Notes under the pieces: generated by a model
Database searches by the model: none
Told to the model about the DNA's origin: nothing
The model's input: the letters and a program-made list of their open reading frames with translations, nothing else
Part shown: one piece after another, positions 24,485 through 32,916 of the stretch
Numbering within the stretch: position 1 is the stretch's first letter
How the letters are laid out: the number at the start of each line of letters is the position of its first letter
DNA from: an uncultured Collinsella sp.
GTDB lineage: Bacteria > Actinomycetota > Coriobacteriia > Coriobacteriales > Coriobacteriaceae
Direction: 5' to 3'
Assembly (NCBI GenBank): GCA_900541045.1
Contig: UQID01000008.1
Location: 20,860 to 84,859, forward strand
DNA: 64,000 bases
Translations under genes and position numbers: made by a program

Positions 24485-25401
24485 CCTTTGACCTGTACGA
24501 TGCCGTCGACTCGTTTATCGCCTATATCGCACGTGTCGAAGGGCTCGCCCCCAATACAGTAACCGCCTACGCCTCGCGGCTCGAGCACTTCGCCGCGTGG
24601 TGCGACCGTGAGGGCATCGACGCTCGCGTCGCCGACGTACGGACCGTTCGCTCCTATTTGGCCGAGCTGTCGCGTGGCCAGGTGGCGGCTCGGACCCTTG
24701 CGGCGCATCTGTCTGCCATTCGCTCGCTCTATCGGTGGATGGCTGCCGAGGGAATCGTTGAGGGCGATGCGGTCTCGGCGATATCCTCGCCCAAACTGCC
24801 GCGCGATCTTCCCGGTGTGCTGACGACCCGGCAAGTCGAGGCGTTGCTCAAGGCCCCCGACACCTCGACGCCTTCGGGGCTGCGTGATGCAGCGATGCTC
24901 GAGCTGCTCTATGCCTCCGGCGCGCGAATCTCGGAGCTCGCGGCGCTCAACGTGGAGTCCATTGCTTGGTCAGAGCGAACGCTGCGACTTTGGGGCAAGG
25001 GGAGCAAGGAGCGTATCGTGCCCCTCTATCGGCGCGCTCTCGAGGCGACTCGCCGCTATATTGAGGAGGGGAGGCCACATCTCCTTGTGCAGGCAAAGCG
25101 TGTCGATAGTGCGAACGGCGTGCATCCGCTGTTTATCTCGGCGCGCGGAAACCGCATGAGTGCCGCCATGCTGAGGAGGCGTTTCCACATGCTTGCGGCA
25201 CTTGCCGGCATTCCTGCCGACATCGCCCCGCATGCGATGCGCCACACCTTTGCGACCGACCTGCTCGAGGGCGGCGCGGATCTGCGCTCGGTTCAGGAGC
25301 TGCTGGGGCATGCGAGCTTGTCCACGACGCAGATCTATACGCACCTCACGCCCGACCGACTCAAGCGTGCCGTGAGTCAGGCACACCCCCGCGGCGAGTA
25401 G
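24481..25401 (+). CDS. xerC: Tyrosine recombinase XerC-type, apparent ATA start
   Basis: XerC-type recombinases resolve chromosome dimers at dif. The catalytic residues are all present: Arg149 (ASGARISEL), Lys173 (KGSKER), His251 and Arg254 (HAMRHTF), His277 (LGHAS) and Tyr286 (IYTHL). The N-terminal SAM-like core-binding domain is homologous from about FDLYDAVDSFIAYI onward, which lies upstream of any ATG, GTG or TTG in this frame. The frame is open back to 24427 but the only plausible initiator is ATA 24481. It overlaps the trmFO stop as ATAG and is nine bases after a perfect GGAGG at 24467-24471. This gives 306 residues, the usual XerC length. TTG 24658 would delete most of the core-binding domain. 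Confidence 0.88.
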   Translation: MAFDLYDAVDSFIAYIARVEGLAPNTVTAYASRLEHFAAWCDREGIDARVADVRTVRSYLAELSRGQVAARTLAAHLSAIRSLYRWMAAEGIVEGDAVSAISSPKLPRDLPGVLTTRQVEALLKAPDTSTPSGLRDAAMLELLYASGARISELAALNVESIAWSERTLRLWGKGSKERIVPLYRRALEATRRYIEEGRPHLLVQAKRVDSANGVHPLFISARGNRMSAAMLRRRFHMLAALAGIPADIAPHAMRHTFATDLLEGGADLRSVQELLGHASLSTTQIYTHLTPDRLKRAVSQAHPRGE

Positions 25402-25449
25402 GAGAAGGGCCTCCCGCGCCGCACCGAGGTGTGTGGTTTTGATTGCGGG
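25402..25449. other. Spacer between xerC and rpsB promoter
   Basis: No gene or terminator was recognised in this stretch. The sequence after xerC (GGGCCTCCCGCG) has no U-tract. Confidence 0.4.
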
Positions 25450-25478
25450 TTGGCAGGAAGAGGCAATCCTGCTATCAT
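25450..25478 (+). promoter_or_regulatory. Promoter of rpsB-tsf
   Basis: TTGGCA at 25450-25455 and TATCAT at 25473-25478 are 17 bases apart. The predicted transcript start near 25485 leaves a leader of about 135 bases before rpsB. Confidence 0.7.
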
Positions 25479-25484
25479 TCATCG

Positions 25485-25619
25485 GGTTGCTTCACGGCAA
25501 CAGGTTTTTATCACGCACGCGCGGCTACTTCATACCGTGGTGCCCGGGCTTTGGTAGCACATGTCCGGGTTGGTTTTGGAGGATGACCCCGCGCGGAGGC
25601 AAACCACAGGAGGTTTAAT
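25485..25619 (+). promoter_or_regulatory. Long structured rpsB leader
   Basis: Within the leader CGCGCGG at 25518-25524 pairs exactly with CCGCGCG at 25589-25595, and GCCCGG at 25542-25547 can pair with CCGGGT at 25565-25570 inside it. The outer stem ends about 15 bases before the AGGAGG Shine-Dalgarno at 25608-25613. S2 represses its own mRNA in several bacteria, so an autoregulatory element is plausible. No named RNA family was recognised. Confidence 0.4.
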
Positions 25620-26348
25620 ATGGCTACCAAGATTAATATCCGCACCCTGCTCGAGGCCGGCTGCCACTTCGGTCACCAGACCCGTCGCTGGAACCCCAAG
25701 ATGAAGCCGTTCATCTTCGGCGAGCGCAACGGCATCTACATCCTCGACCTCAAGCAGACCATCCTTGACGCCGATCAGGCCTACACCTTCGTCAAGAACG
25801 TCGCCAAGGGCGGCAACGTGCTGTTCGTCGGCACCAAGAAGCAGGCTCAGGAGGCCGTCAAGAACGCTGCTGAGCGCGCCAACATGCCTTACATCAACCA
25901 GCGTTGGCTCGGCGGTATGCTGACCAACTTCGTCACCATCCGCTCCCGCATCAACCGCATGGAGGAGCTCGAGGCCATGGTCGAGGACGGCCGCATGGCT
26001 GTTCTGCCCAAGAAGGAGCAGGCAGTGCTCGGCAAGGAGCTCGCTAAGCTCCAGACCAACCTCGGTGGCGCCCGCGACATGAAGGGTCTGCCCCAGGCTC
26101 TCTTCGTCATCGACACCAAGCGCGAGGAGAACGCCATCAAGGAGGCCCAGCGCCTGAACATCCCCGTCGTTGCTCTGATCGACACCAACTCCGATCCCGA
26201 CGAGGTCGAGTACGGCATCCCCTGCAACGATGACGCCATCTCCGCTGTCACCCTTATGTGCGAGCTCATGGCCGACGCCTGCCTCGCTGGCTCCGGTAAG
26301 GAGCAGGTCTCCGAGGCCGAGATGGCCGCCGAGCCCAAGGCCGAGTAA
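25620..26348 (+). CDS. rpsB: 30S ribosomal protein S2
   Basis: S2 binds at the 30S head-body junction and recruits S1 in many bacteria. It begins MATKINIRTLLEAGCHFGHQTRRWNP (in part), has the FIFGERNGIYILDL and LGGMLTNF motifs, and 242 residues. The last 20 residues form a Glu/Ala-rich tail. A strong CACAGGAGG Shine-Dalgarno precedes ATG 25620. tsf follows 45 bases downstream, the near-universal partner. Confidence 0.97.
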   Translation: MATKINIRTLLEAGCHFGHQTRRWNPKMKPFIFGERNGIYILDLKQTILDADQAYTFVKNVAKGGNVLFVGTKKQAQEAVKNAAERANMPYINQRWLGGMLTNFVTIRSRINRMEELEAMVEDGRMAVLPKKEQAVLGKELAKLQTNLGGARDMKGLPQALFVIDTKREENAIKEAQRLNIPVVALIDTNSDPDEVEYGIPCNDDAISAVTLMCELMADACLAGSGKEQVSEAEMAAEPKAE

Positions 26349-26393
26349 ATCAGTCCTATTTAAGTCTTTTTCATCTCTTTGAAAGGAACCACA

Positions 26394-27263
26394 ATGGCCC
26401 AGATTACTGCCGCTATGGTCAAGCAGCTCCGCGAGATGACCGACTCCCCAATGATGGAGTGCAAGAAGGCTCTCGTCGAGGCTGACGGCGACATGGACGT
26501 CGCTGTTGACGTTCTGCGCAAGAACGGCCTCGCCAAGGCTGCCAAGAAGGCTGGCCGTGAGACCAACGAGGGCGCTGTCGCCGCGTTCGTCTCCGAGGAC
26601 GGCAAGTCCGGCGCTCTGCTCGAGCTTTCCTGCGAGACCGACTTCGTCGGCTCCAACGCCAAGTTCACCGGCTTTGCTTCCAAGGTCGCCGAGGTTGTCG
26701 CTACCACCGAGCCGGCCGATGTCGATGCTCTGCTCGAGAAGCCGATGGGCGAGGAGACCGTTTCCTCCGAGCTCACCGAGATGATTCACATCATGGGCGA
26801 GAACATGAAGATCGCTCGTTTCTCCGCTCGCAAGGCCGAGAACGGCGCTCTCGCTTCTTACATCCACATGGGTGGTAAGATCGGCGTCCTCGTCGAGTTC
26901 GCTTTCGAGAAGGCCGAGACCGCTCAGGCCGAGTCCTTCAAGACCTTCGCTCACGACGTTGCCCTTCAGGTTGCCGCCGTCGCCCCGATTTGCGCTACCC
27001 GCGATCAGGTTCCGGCCGAGACCGTCGAGCACGAGAAGGAGATCTACATGGCTCAGGCTGCCGAGTCCGGCAAGCCCGAGGCTATTCAGGAGAAGATGGC
27101 TGTTGGCCGTCTGGAGAAGTTCTACAAGCAGTCCGTGCTCACCGAGCAGGAGTTCATCAAGGACAGCTCCCTCACCATCAAGAAGTACGCTGAGCAGGTC
27201 TCCAAAGAGCTCGGCGATACCATTACCGTTGTTGCCTTCGACCGTCTGGTCCGTGGCGAGTAA
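26394..27263 (+). CDS. tsf: Elongation factor Ts
   Basis: EF-Ts exchanges GDP for GTP on EF-Tu. The start MAQITAAMVKQLREMTDSPMMECKKALVEA (in part) contains the N-terminal UBA domain and the conserved TDxPMMxCKKAL stretch. Both dimerisation-type core repeats are present, including ELSCETDFV and HIAAxxP-like LQVAAVAP. ATG 26394 follows AAAGGAAC. The 289 residues are typical. The gene is closed by a strong terminator. Confidence 0.97.
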   Translation: MAQITAAMVKQLREMTDSPMMECKKALVEADGDMDVAVDVLRKNGLAKAAKKAGRETNEGAVAAFVSEDGKSGALLELSCETDFVGSNAKFTGFASKVAEVVATTEPADVDALLEKPMGEETVSSELTEMIHIMGENMKIARFSARKAENGALASYIHMGGKIGVLVEFAFEKAETAQAESFKTFAHDVALQVAAVAPICATRDQVPAETVEHEKEIYMAQAAESGKPEAIQEKMAVGRLEKFYKQSVLTEQEFIKDSSLTIKKYAEQVSKELGDTITVVAFDRLVRGE

Positions 27264-27286
27264 ATAAGCTCTTGTAGCTGGTAATG

Positions 27287-27321
27287 AGCAGGCTGTGGGT
27301 TTTACTCACAGCCTGCTTTTT
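27287..27321 (+). terminator. Intrinsic terminator after tsf
   Basis: AGCAGGCTGTG at 27287-27297 pairs perfectly with CACAGCCTGCT at 27307-27317, followed by TTTTC. Confidence 0.92.
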
Positions 27322-27380
27322 CATGGCTCTTATCAGAGCCTTTGCTATCATATTGAGAGTCTAATTAAAGGAGGATCGCT

Positions 27381-28103
27381 TTGTCCGACATCCGATATAA
27401 ACGCGTGCTTCTGAAGCTTTCCGGCGAAGCACTGATGGGCGACGGCCAATATGGCATCGACCCCAAGATTACCGATCATCTTGCCAAGCAGGTCAAGGAA
27501 CTGCTCGCCGTTGGTCACGAGGTCGGTGTTGTTGTCGGCGGCGGCAACATTTTCCGCGGCATGGCCGGCGCTGCCGGTGGCATGGAACGCGCCCAGGCCG
27601 ACTACATGGGCATGCTGGCAACCGTTATGAACGCGCTTGCCCTGCAGGATGCCTTTGAGCACAACGATGTTCCCTGCCGCGTGATGAGCGCTATCCAGAT
27701 GAACGAGATCTGCGAGCCCTATATTCGCCGTCGCGCCATCAACCACCTTTCCAAGGGCAACGTCGTTATTTTTGCCGCCGGTTCGGGCAATCCGTACTTT
27801 ACGACCGACACCGCCGCGGCTCTTCGTGCCTGCGAGATCGGTGCCGAGATTCTGATTAAGGCCACCAAGGTTGACGGCATCTACGACAAGGATCCTGTCA
27901 AGTGCGCCGATGCCGTCCGTTTTGACAAGATTACCTATCACGAGGTTCTCGTCCGCGGTCTGCAGGTTATGGATTCCACAGCTACGGCACTGTGCCAGGA
28001 TAACCGTATGCCGATTTTGGTCCTCAACATTGATGGCGAGGACACCGTCAAACGCGCGCTTTCGGGTGAGCCCGTCGGCACGCTCGTCTATCAGGAGGAT
28101 TAA
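27381..28103 (+). CDS. pyrH: Uridylate kinase
   Basis: UMP kinase phosphorylates UMP to UDP and belongs to the amino-acid kinase fold. VLLKLSGEALMG is the phosphate-binding N-terminus; VVGGGNIFRG, TTDTAAALRA and TKVDGIYDKDP are family motifs. The start is TTG at 27381 after AAAGGAGG. At 240 residues it is full length. It heads the long pyrH-frr-uppS-cdsA-dxr-rseP-ispG-proS run; a TATCAT -10-like box lies near 27350 but no good -35 was seen. Confidence 0.96.
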   Translation: MSDIRYKRVLLKLSGEALMGDGQYGIDPKITDHLAKQVKELLAVGHEVGVVVGGGNIFRGMAGAAGGMERAQADYMGMLATVMNALALQDAFEHNDVPCRVMSAIQMNEICEPYIRRRAINHLSKGNVVIFAAGSGNPYFTTDTAAALRACEIGAEILIKATKVDGIYDKDPVKCADAVRFDKITYHEVLVRGLQVMDSTATALCQDNRMPILVLNIDGEDTVKRALSGEPVGTLVYQED

Positions 28104-28105
28104 GC

Positions 28106-28642
28106 ATGGCAGAGAACATCACCGCCCACATGGACAAGTCGCTCGAGTCCCTCAAGCACAACTTCTCCAAGGTTCGCACAGGCCGCGCCAACGCTAACAT
28201 TCTGTCCGACATTTCGGTCGATTACTACGGTGTTCCCACGCCGGTTACCCAGGTTGCCGCCGTTAAGACCCCCGAAGCTCACATGCTGCTTATCGAGCCC
28301 TGGGACAAGGCACTCGTCAACGCCATCGTGAAGGCTATCAGCGCTTCCGATCTGGGCATTACTCCCAACTCTGACGGTACCGTCGTGCGCCTGCCGTTCC
28401 CGGCTCCCACCGAGGAGCGTCGTCGCGAGCTCGTCAAGGAGTGCCGCGAGTATGCCGAGCAGGCCAAGGTCTCCATTCGCAACATCCGTCGCGACTTTAA
28501 CAACAAGCTCGAGCGCGACGAAGAGCTCACCGAGGACGATGTCCGTCGCGAGCAGGCCAAGGTCCAGAAGTATACCGATGAGTATGTTGCCAAGGTTGAG
28601 GAGCTTCTGAAGGAAAAAGAAGCCGAGGTCATGGAGATCTAA
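28106..28642 (+). CDS. frr: Ribosome recycling factor
   Basis: RRF separates the subunits with EF-G after termination. The protein shows the coiled three-helix bundle pattern with KVRTGRANANILSDISVDYYGVPTPVTQ (in pieces), PWDKALVNAIVKAI and the C-terminal RRDFNNKLERDEELTEDD. At 178 residues it is slightly short of the E. coli protein but typical. ATG 28106 lies two bases after the pyrH stop. Confidence 0.97.
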   Translation: MAENITAHMDKSLESLKHNFSKVRTGRANANILSDISVDYYGVPTPVTQVAAVKTPEAHMLLIEPWDKALVNAIVKAISASDLGITPNSDGTVVRLPFPAPTEERRRELVKECREYAEQAKVSIRNIRRDFNNKLERDEELTEDDVRREQAKVQKYTDEYVAKVEELLKEKEAEVMEI

Positions 28643-28643
28643 G

Positions 28644-29438
28644 GTGCAATACGACGAGAACAAACTGGTCGAGTACTTTGCCGACGCCCCTGCGGGCGTC
28701 GGTTTTTCCGACCTTGACCTCAATAAGATTCCGCATCATATTTCGTGCATCATGGACGGTAACGGTCGCTGGGCCACGGCGCGCGGTCTTGCCCGCACCG
28801 AGGGACACAAGGCCGGTATCGTCTCCCTGCGCGAGATCATTACCGCATGCGTGCGTTTGGGCGTCGACGTCCTTTCGGCCTATGCGTTTTCCACCGAAAA
28901 CTGGAATCGTCCACAGCACGAGGTCAACGTTTTGATGCATCTGTTTGCCAAGACGTTTATCGATGAGTTGCCGCTGCTTAAGCGCGAAAACGTGCGCGTT
29001 GTCTTTTTGGGCGATATTTCCGCACTGCCCAAGAAGACCCGCGATGTCTTTGAGCGCGGTCTTGCCGAGTGTGCCGACCACACCGGCATGACGCTGGCGC
29101 TTGCCGTCAATTACGGCGCCCGTGCCGAGATCACCCGTGCCGTCCGTCAGATTGCGCTCGACGCCGCTGCCGGCAAGATCGACCCTGCCGCCATCGATGA
29201 TGATATGGTTGCCTCCCATCTCTACACCGCTGGGCTGCCCGATCCGGAGCTTGTGATTCGCACCTCCGGCGAGCTACGCCTTTCGAACTATCTGCTGTGG
29301 CAGGTTGCCTATTCCGAGTTTTATGTCACCGATACCTATTGGCCCGACTTTGATCGCTGGGGCCTTGTCGACGCCATTTTGGCCTACCAGGGCCGCGACC
29401 GTAGGTTTGGTGGACTGAGCAAGACCGAGGAGGCTTAA
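28644..29438 (+). CDS. uppS: Isoprenyl transferase (undecaprenyl diphosphate synthase type)
   Basis: This cis-prenyltransferase elongates farnesyl diphosphate with IPP to make the lipid carrier for cell-wall synthesis. The diphosphate-binding motif IMDGNGRWATARGL and the C-terminal VIRTSGELRLSNYLLWQ and EFYVTDTYWPDFD motifs are present. Conserved family substitution RTSGExRLSNF is slightly altered (NYL for NFL). The start is GTG at 28644, one base after frr. 264 residues. Confidence 0.95.
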   Translation: MQYDENKLVEYFADAPAGVGFSDLDLNKIPHHISCIMDGNGRWATARGLARTEGHKAGIVSLREIITACVRLGVDVLSAYAFSTENWNRPQHEVNVLMHLFAKTFIDELPLLKRENVRVVFLGDISALPKKTRDVFERGLAECADHTGMTLALAVNYGARAEITRAVRQIALDAAAGKIDPAAIDDDMVASHLYTAGLPDPELVIRTSGELRLSNYLLWQVAYSEFYVTDTYWPDFDRWGLVDAILAYQGRDRRFGGLSKTEEA

Positions 29439-29440
29439 TC

Positions 29441-30331
29441 GTGTCCGATCGTCCCAAGGCGTCTGCTCCCAAGACGTCAACTCCCAAGGCGCCTTCCGCC
29501 AAGAGCGGCGCGGCTACGACTTCGTGGTTGGCCGGCTTTATTACCCGCGCCGCCGCAGGTATCGTCTACGCCGTCGTGTTTATTCTCTGCTTGGTTTTGG
29601 GTATCGTTCCCACTGCCATCTTCGTCTCCGTCATGAGCGGCCTGTGCTGCTATGAGTTTTTCCGCATGACGAAGCTCGATGGCAAGGTGGCCAACGAGCG
29701 CCTGGGTATCGCTGCCGCCGTGCTCTTTCCGCTCTCGGCGCTGGGCGACTCGCTGCTGTTGAATGCCCTGCTTTTTGCTCTGATGCTTGCGGTGGGTATT
29801 TGGTATGTCTGGTCGGCGCGTACCCGCATATCCGATGTAGCTGTGACGCTCATGGGTCCCATTTACACCGGTTTTATGCTGTCGGCCATCGTGCTGCTGC
29901 GCGATGCCGTGCCCGGTTTTGCTGGCGCCCTGCTTTCGGTGGGTGTTTGCGCGTCTCTCTGGGTCTCCGATTCGTTTGCCTACATCGTGGGCAGCCGTAT
30001 CGGCAAGCACAAGATGGTCCCCAAGATCTCTCCCAAAAAGAGCTGGGAGGGCTTTGTCGGCGGCATCTTGGGCTCGGTTCTCATCTGGCTCATTTTGTGG
30101 GCGACGCACTTCTATAAGCTGAGCTTGCCCTATGCACTGCTTTGCGGCGTGGTTGTGTCCATCTTGGGCGTTATCGGCGACCTCATCGAGTCACGCATCA
30201 AGCGTGGCGTGGGCGTTAAAGATTCCGGCAACCTTATTCCGGGCCATGGCGGCATGCTCGACCGTAGTGACTCGCTTATCTTTGGCTGCATTACCGCGCA
30301 GCTGCTTTTGATGATCGGAGGCGTGCTGTAA
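29441..30331 (+). CDS. cdsA: Phosphatidate cytidylyltransferase
   Basis: CdsA makes CDP-diacylglycerol, the common phospholipid precursor. It is an integral membrane protein with about seven to eight hydrophobic segments and the C-terminal signature GDLIESRIKRGVGVKDSG...PGHGGMLDRSDS. GRxxGKHK-type SRIGKHKMVPKISPKKSWEG is also present. A Pro/Lys/Ser-rich cytoplasmic N-terminus of about 25 residues precedes the first span. The start is GTG at 29441. The last base of its stop is the first base of dxr. Confidence 0.95.
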   Translation: MSDRPKASAPKTSTPKAPSAKSGAATTSWLAGFITRAAAGIVYAVVFILCLVLGIVPTAIFVSVMSGLCCYEFFRMTKLDGKVANERLGIAAAVLFPLSALGDSLLLNALLFALMLAVGIWYVWSARTRISDVAVTLMGPIYTGFMLSAIVLLRDAVPGFAGALLSVGVCASLWVSDSFAYIVGSRIGKHKMVPKISPKKSWEGFVGGILGSVLIWLILWATHFYKLSLPYALLCGVVVSILGVIGDLIESRIKRGVGVKDSGNLIPGHGGMLDRSDSLIFGCITAQLLLMIGGVL

Positions 30332-31518
30332 TGTCATTCCAGACGACGTATGGCCCCGATGGACGTCTTCGCGTTGCCATCCTGGGTTGTACGGGCTCTA
30401 TCGGCACGCAGGCACTCGATGTATGCCGTCAGCATGCCGATCGACTGCAGGTGACGGCGCTGTCCGTTAACTCCAGCACCTCGGAACTCGTTGCGTTTGC
30501 CCGTGAGTTTTCGGTTCCGGCAGTTGCCGTGGCCGACATCACCCACGGTGCTGACGCTGTGCTGCAGGAGCTGCCCGAGGGCACCGAGCTCGGTGTTGGT
30601 GCGCAGGCAGTTTGCGAGCTCGCACGTCGCGATGATGTCGACTGCGTACTCGTGGCCATCGTGGGCGCTGCCGGGCTCGAAGCGAGCCATGCGGCCCTGA
30701 CCTCGAACAAGCGTATTGCACTTGCTAACAAGGAGTCCCTCGTTGTCGGCGGTGACCTACTGATGCCGTTGGCGCAGCCGGGCCAGCTCATTCCGGTCGA
30801 CTCCGAGCACTCCGCCATCTACCAGTGCTATCTGGGGGAGAATCCTCGCGAGGCTCACTGCATTTGGCTCACTTGCTCGGGTGGTCCGTTCTTTGGCCGT
30901 ACGCGCGACGAGCTCAATTGCGTGACACGCTCCGATGCGCTGGCACACCCCACGTGGGCCATGGGTGCTAAGATCACCATCGACTCTGCGACCCTCATGA
31001 ATAAGGGCTTGGAGCGTATCGAGGCGATGCACCTGTTCGGGTGCGATCTCGACTTTATCAACGTGGTCGTTCAGCGCCAGTCAAAGATCCACTCGATGGT
31101 CGAGTATGCGGACGGCTCTGTGATGGCACATCTTGGTGCGTCCGACATGCGCATTCCCATCCAGTTCGCGTTCTCGTATCCCGAGCGGTGGGATACCCCA
31201 GCGCCTCGAATCGATTTCCGCGAGCTCGGGCAGCTCACGTTTGATGCTGCCGATATGGACACATTCCGCTGCCTGGCGCTGGCCGAGCGTGCCGGCAGAA
31301 CGGGCGGCACCATGCCGTGCGTGCTGAATGCCGCCAACGAAGTTGCCGTCGATGCCTTCCTGCACGATGTCTGTACCTTTACCGATATCGACCGTATCGT
31401 CGAGTCGTGCATGGATGCACACGATACGCAGGCGGTCGCATCCTTTGAGCAGCTTCGCGATATCGATACGTGGGCTCGTGCCATGGCCGCCGAGGTGCTC
31501 GCTGCAACCCGCTCTTAA
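30331..31518 (+). CDS. dxr: 1-deoxy-D-xylulose 5-phosphate reductoisomerase
   Basis: Dxr converts DXP to MEP, the first committed step of the non-mevalonate isoprenoid pathway. The NADPH-binding strand ILGCTGSIGTQALDV, the metal-binding PVDSEHSAIYQ and the catalytic-loop motifs SGGPF and HPTWAMGAKITIDSATLMNKGLE (in pieces) are all present. The 395 residues are full length. ATG 30331 shares one base with the cdsA stop. ispG of the same pathway lies two genes downstream. Confidence 0.97.
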   Translation: MSFQTTYGPDGRLRVAILGCTGSIGTQALDVCRQHADRLQVTALSVNSSTSELVAFAREFSVPAVAVADITHGADAVLQELPEGTELGVGAQAVCELARRDDVDCVLVAIVGAAGLEASHAALTSNKRIALANKESLVVGGDLLMPLAQPGQLIPVDSEHSAIYQCYLGENPREAHCIWLTCSGGPFFGRTRDELNCVTRSDALAHPTWAMGAKITIDSATLMNKGLERIEAMHLFGCDLDFINVVVQRQSKIHSMVEYADGSVMAHLGASDMRIPIQFAFSYPERWDTPAPRIDFRELGQLTFDAADMDTFRCLALAERAGRTGGTMPCVLNAANEVAVDAFLHDVCTFTDIDRIVESCMDAHDTQAVASFEQLRDIDTWARAMAAEVLAATRS

Positions 31519-31541
31519 TCGTAAGGATTGCTTTTCGTTTT

Positions 31542-32903
31542 ATGGATACTGTTCTGAGCGTTCTCTCCTCAGTCTTTTGGGGCCTTTTGATGCTATCCGT
31601 CCTCGTGTTTCTGCATGAGGGCGGCCACTTTTTGGCGGCCCGTGCGTGCGGCGTGCGCGTCACCGAGTTTTTCTTGGGTCTACCGTGCCGCTTCGATATT
31701 CATCATACGTCGCGTCGCATCGGTACCAAGTTTGGCGTGACGCCGCTGCTGCTGGGTGGCTATGCCGCTATCTGCGGTATGGACCCGACCGATGTCTCGT
31801 GCGCCGACCGTGTGCTTGCGGCGATCTATCGTCATGGTCGCGTTTCGGTTGCAGACCTTTCCGTCGAGCTGGAGCTGCCCGAGGAGGATGTTCTCGAGGC
31901 TTGTGCCTTGCTTTTGGGCTGGGGTTCCATTGCGCCTTGGTACGAGGAAGGGGAGAAGCCTTCACCCAGCTATTATCCGGTTAGGTACCAGACGCTGCCG
32001 CGCGATGCTGCAGGATATACCACCTTTGACGGCCGCAAGTTCGATCGAGAGCATGCGACTGCCGAGGGCGATGTGTGGGAGCTGCCGGTCACTGCTTCGG
32101 AGTTTCTTGAGCAGGAGCGATCGCATACCTATCTGGGCCAGGGTTTTCTCAAGCGTGCCTTTATGCTGCTCGCGGGCATTCTCGTCAATATTCTGACGGG
32201 TTTTTTGCTGCTTATGAGTATCTACTCTATCGCCGGCGTATCGGTGCCGGTCGATAGCAATGTGATCGGTCAGGTCGAAGAAGGCTCGATAGCCGCCAAG
32301 GCGGGCATCGAGGCCGGCGACACGATTCTTAGTGTCGATGGCGTGTCCTGCTCCAGCTGGATGGATGTGTATGATGCCATCGGCAAGGCTGCCGGTCAGG
32401 ACGATATCGCCATTGAGTACCAGCGCGACGGTAAGAAACTTTCGACCTCGGTCGCGCTCAAGGAGGACGAGCGTTTGGGTGTTTATGCTTCTACGCAGGT
32501 GGTCCATTTGGACCCTATCACCTCGGCGCGCCTGTCGTTCTCCTATGTTCAGCAGACTGCTGAGGGCGTTATGCGTCTGCTGCAGCCGCAGCATACGATG
32601 GAGATACTCGATCAGTCCAGCTCGATTGTTGGCATCAGCGTCATGTCTTCTCAGGCGGCGGCAGCCGGCCCCGCGACGTTCTTGACATTTGCCGCGCTCA
32701 TCTCGTTCTCGCTGGGCTTTATGAACCTGCTGCCCATTCCGCCGCTCGACGGGGGAAAGCTGGTTATCGAGATCATCCAAAAGGTCGCCGGTCGCGAGCT
32801 GCCGCTGAAGGTGCAGACGATCGTCAGCTATGTCGGCATCGTGCTCTTTGCGCTGCTGTTTGTCTATATGCTTCGTTCCGACGTCCTTCGATTTATTTTG
32901 TAG
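31542..32903 (+). CDS. rseP: RseP-type site-2 protease with large insertion
   Basis: Site-2 proteases cut within the membrane, often to release anti-sigma-factor signals. The first membrane span carries the zinc motif HEGGH at residues 25-29 and the last part NLLPIPPLDGG with Asp403. A PDZ domain follows at about 240-320 (GSIAAKAGIEAGDTILSVDG). Between GGYAAICGM (about residue 80) and LGQGFLKRAFMLLAGILVN (about 198) lies an insertion of about 110 residues. Its first half (88-132) looks like a small winged helix. ATG 31542 is used; the AAGGA upstream is rather distant (14 bases). The 453 residues exceed the usual 350-430. Confidence 0.9.
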   Translation: MDTVLSVLSSVFWGLLMLSVLVFLHEGGHFLAARACGVRVTEFFLGLPCRFDIHHTSRRIGTKFGVTPLLLGGYAAICGMDPTDVSCADRVLAAIYRHGRVSVADLSVELELPEEDVLEACALLLGWGSIAPWYEEGEKPSPSYYPVRYQTLPRDAAGYTTFDGRKFDREHATAEGDVWELPVTASEFLEQERSHTYLGQGFLKRAFMLLAGILVNILTGFLLLMSIYSIAGVSVPVDSNVIGQVEEGSIAAKAGIEAGDTILSVDGVSCSSWMDVYDAIGKAAGQDDIAIEYQRDGKKLSTSVALKEDERLGVYASTQVVHLDPITSARLSFSYVQQTAEGVMRLLQPQHTMEILDQSSSIVGISVMSSQAAAAGPATFLTFAALISFSLGFMNLLPIPPLDGGKLVIEIIQKVAGRELPLKVQTIVSYVGIVLFALLFVYMLRSDVLRFIL

Positions 32904-32916
32904 GGGAGTGTTTGGA

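Noticed and set aside
24658..25401. xerC starting at TTG 24658
   Set aside because: It would delete the conserved core-binding domain that is clearly encoded upstream in the same open frame.
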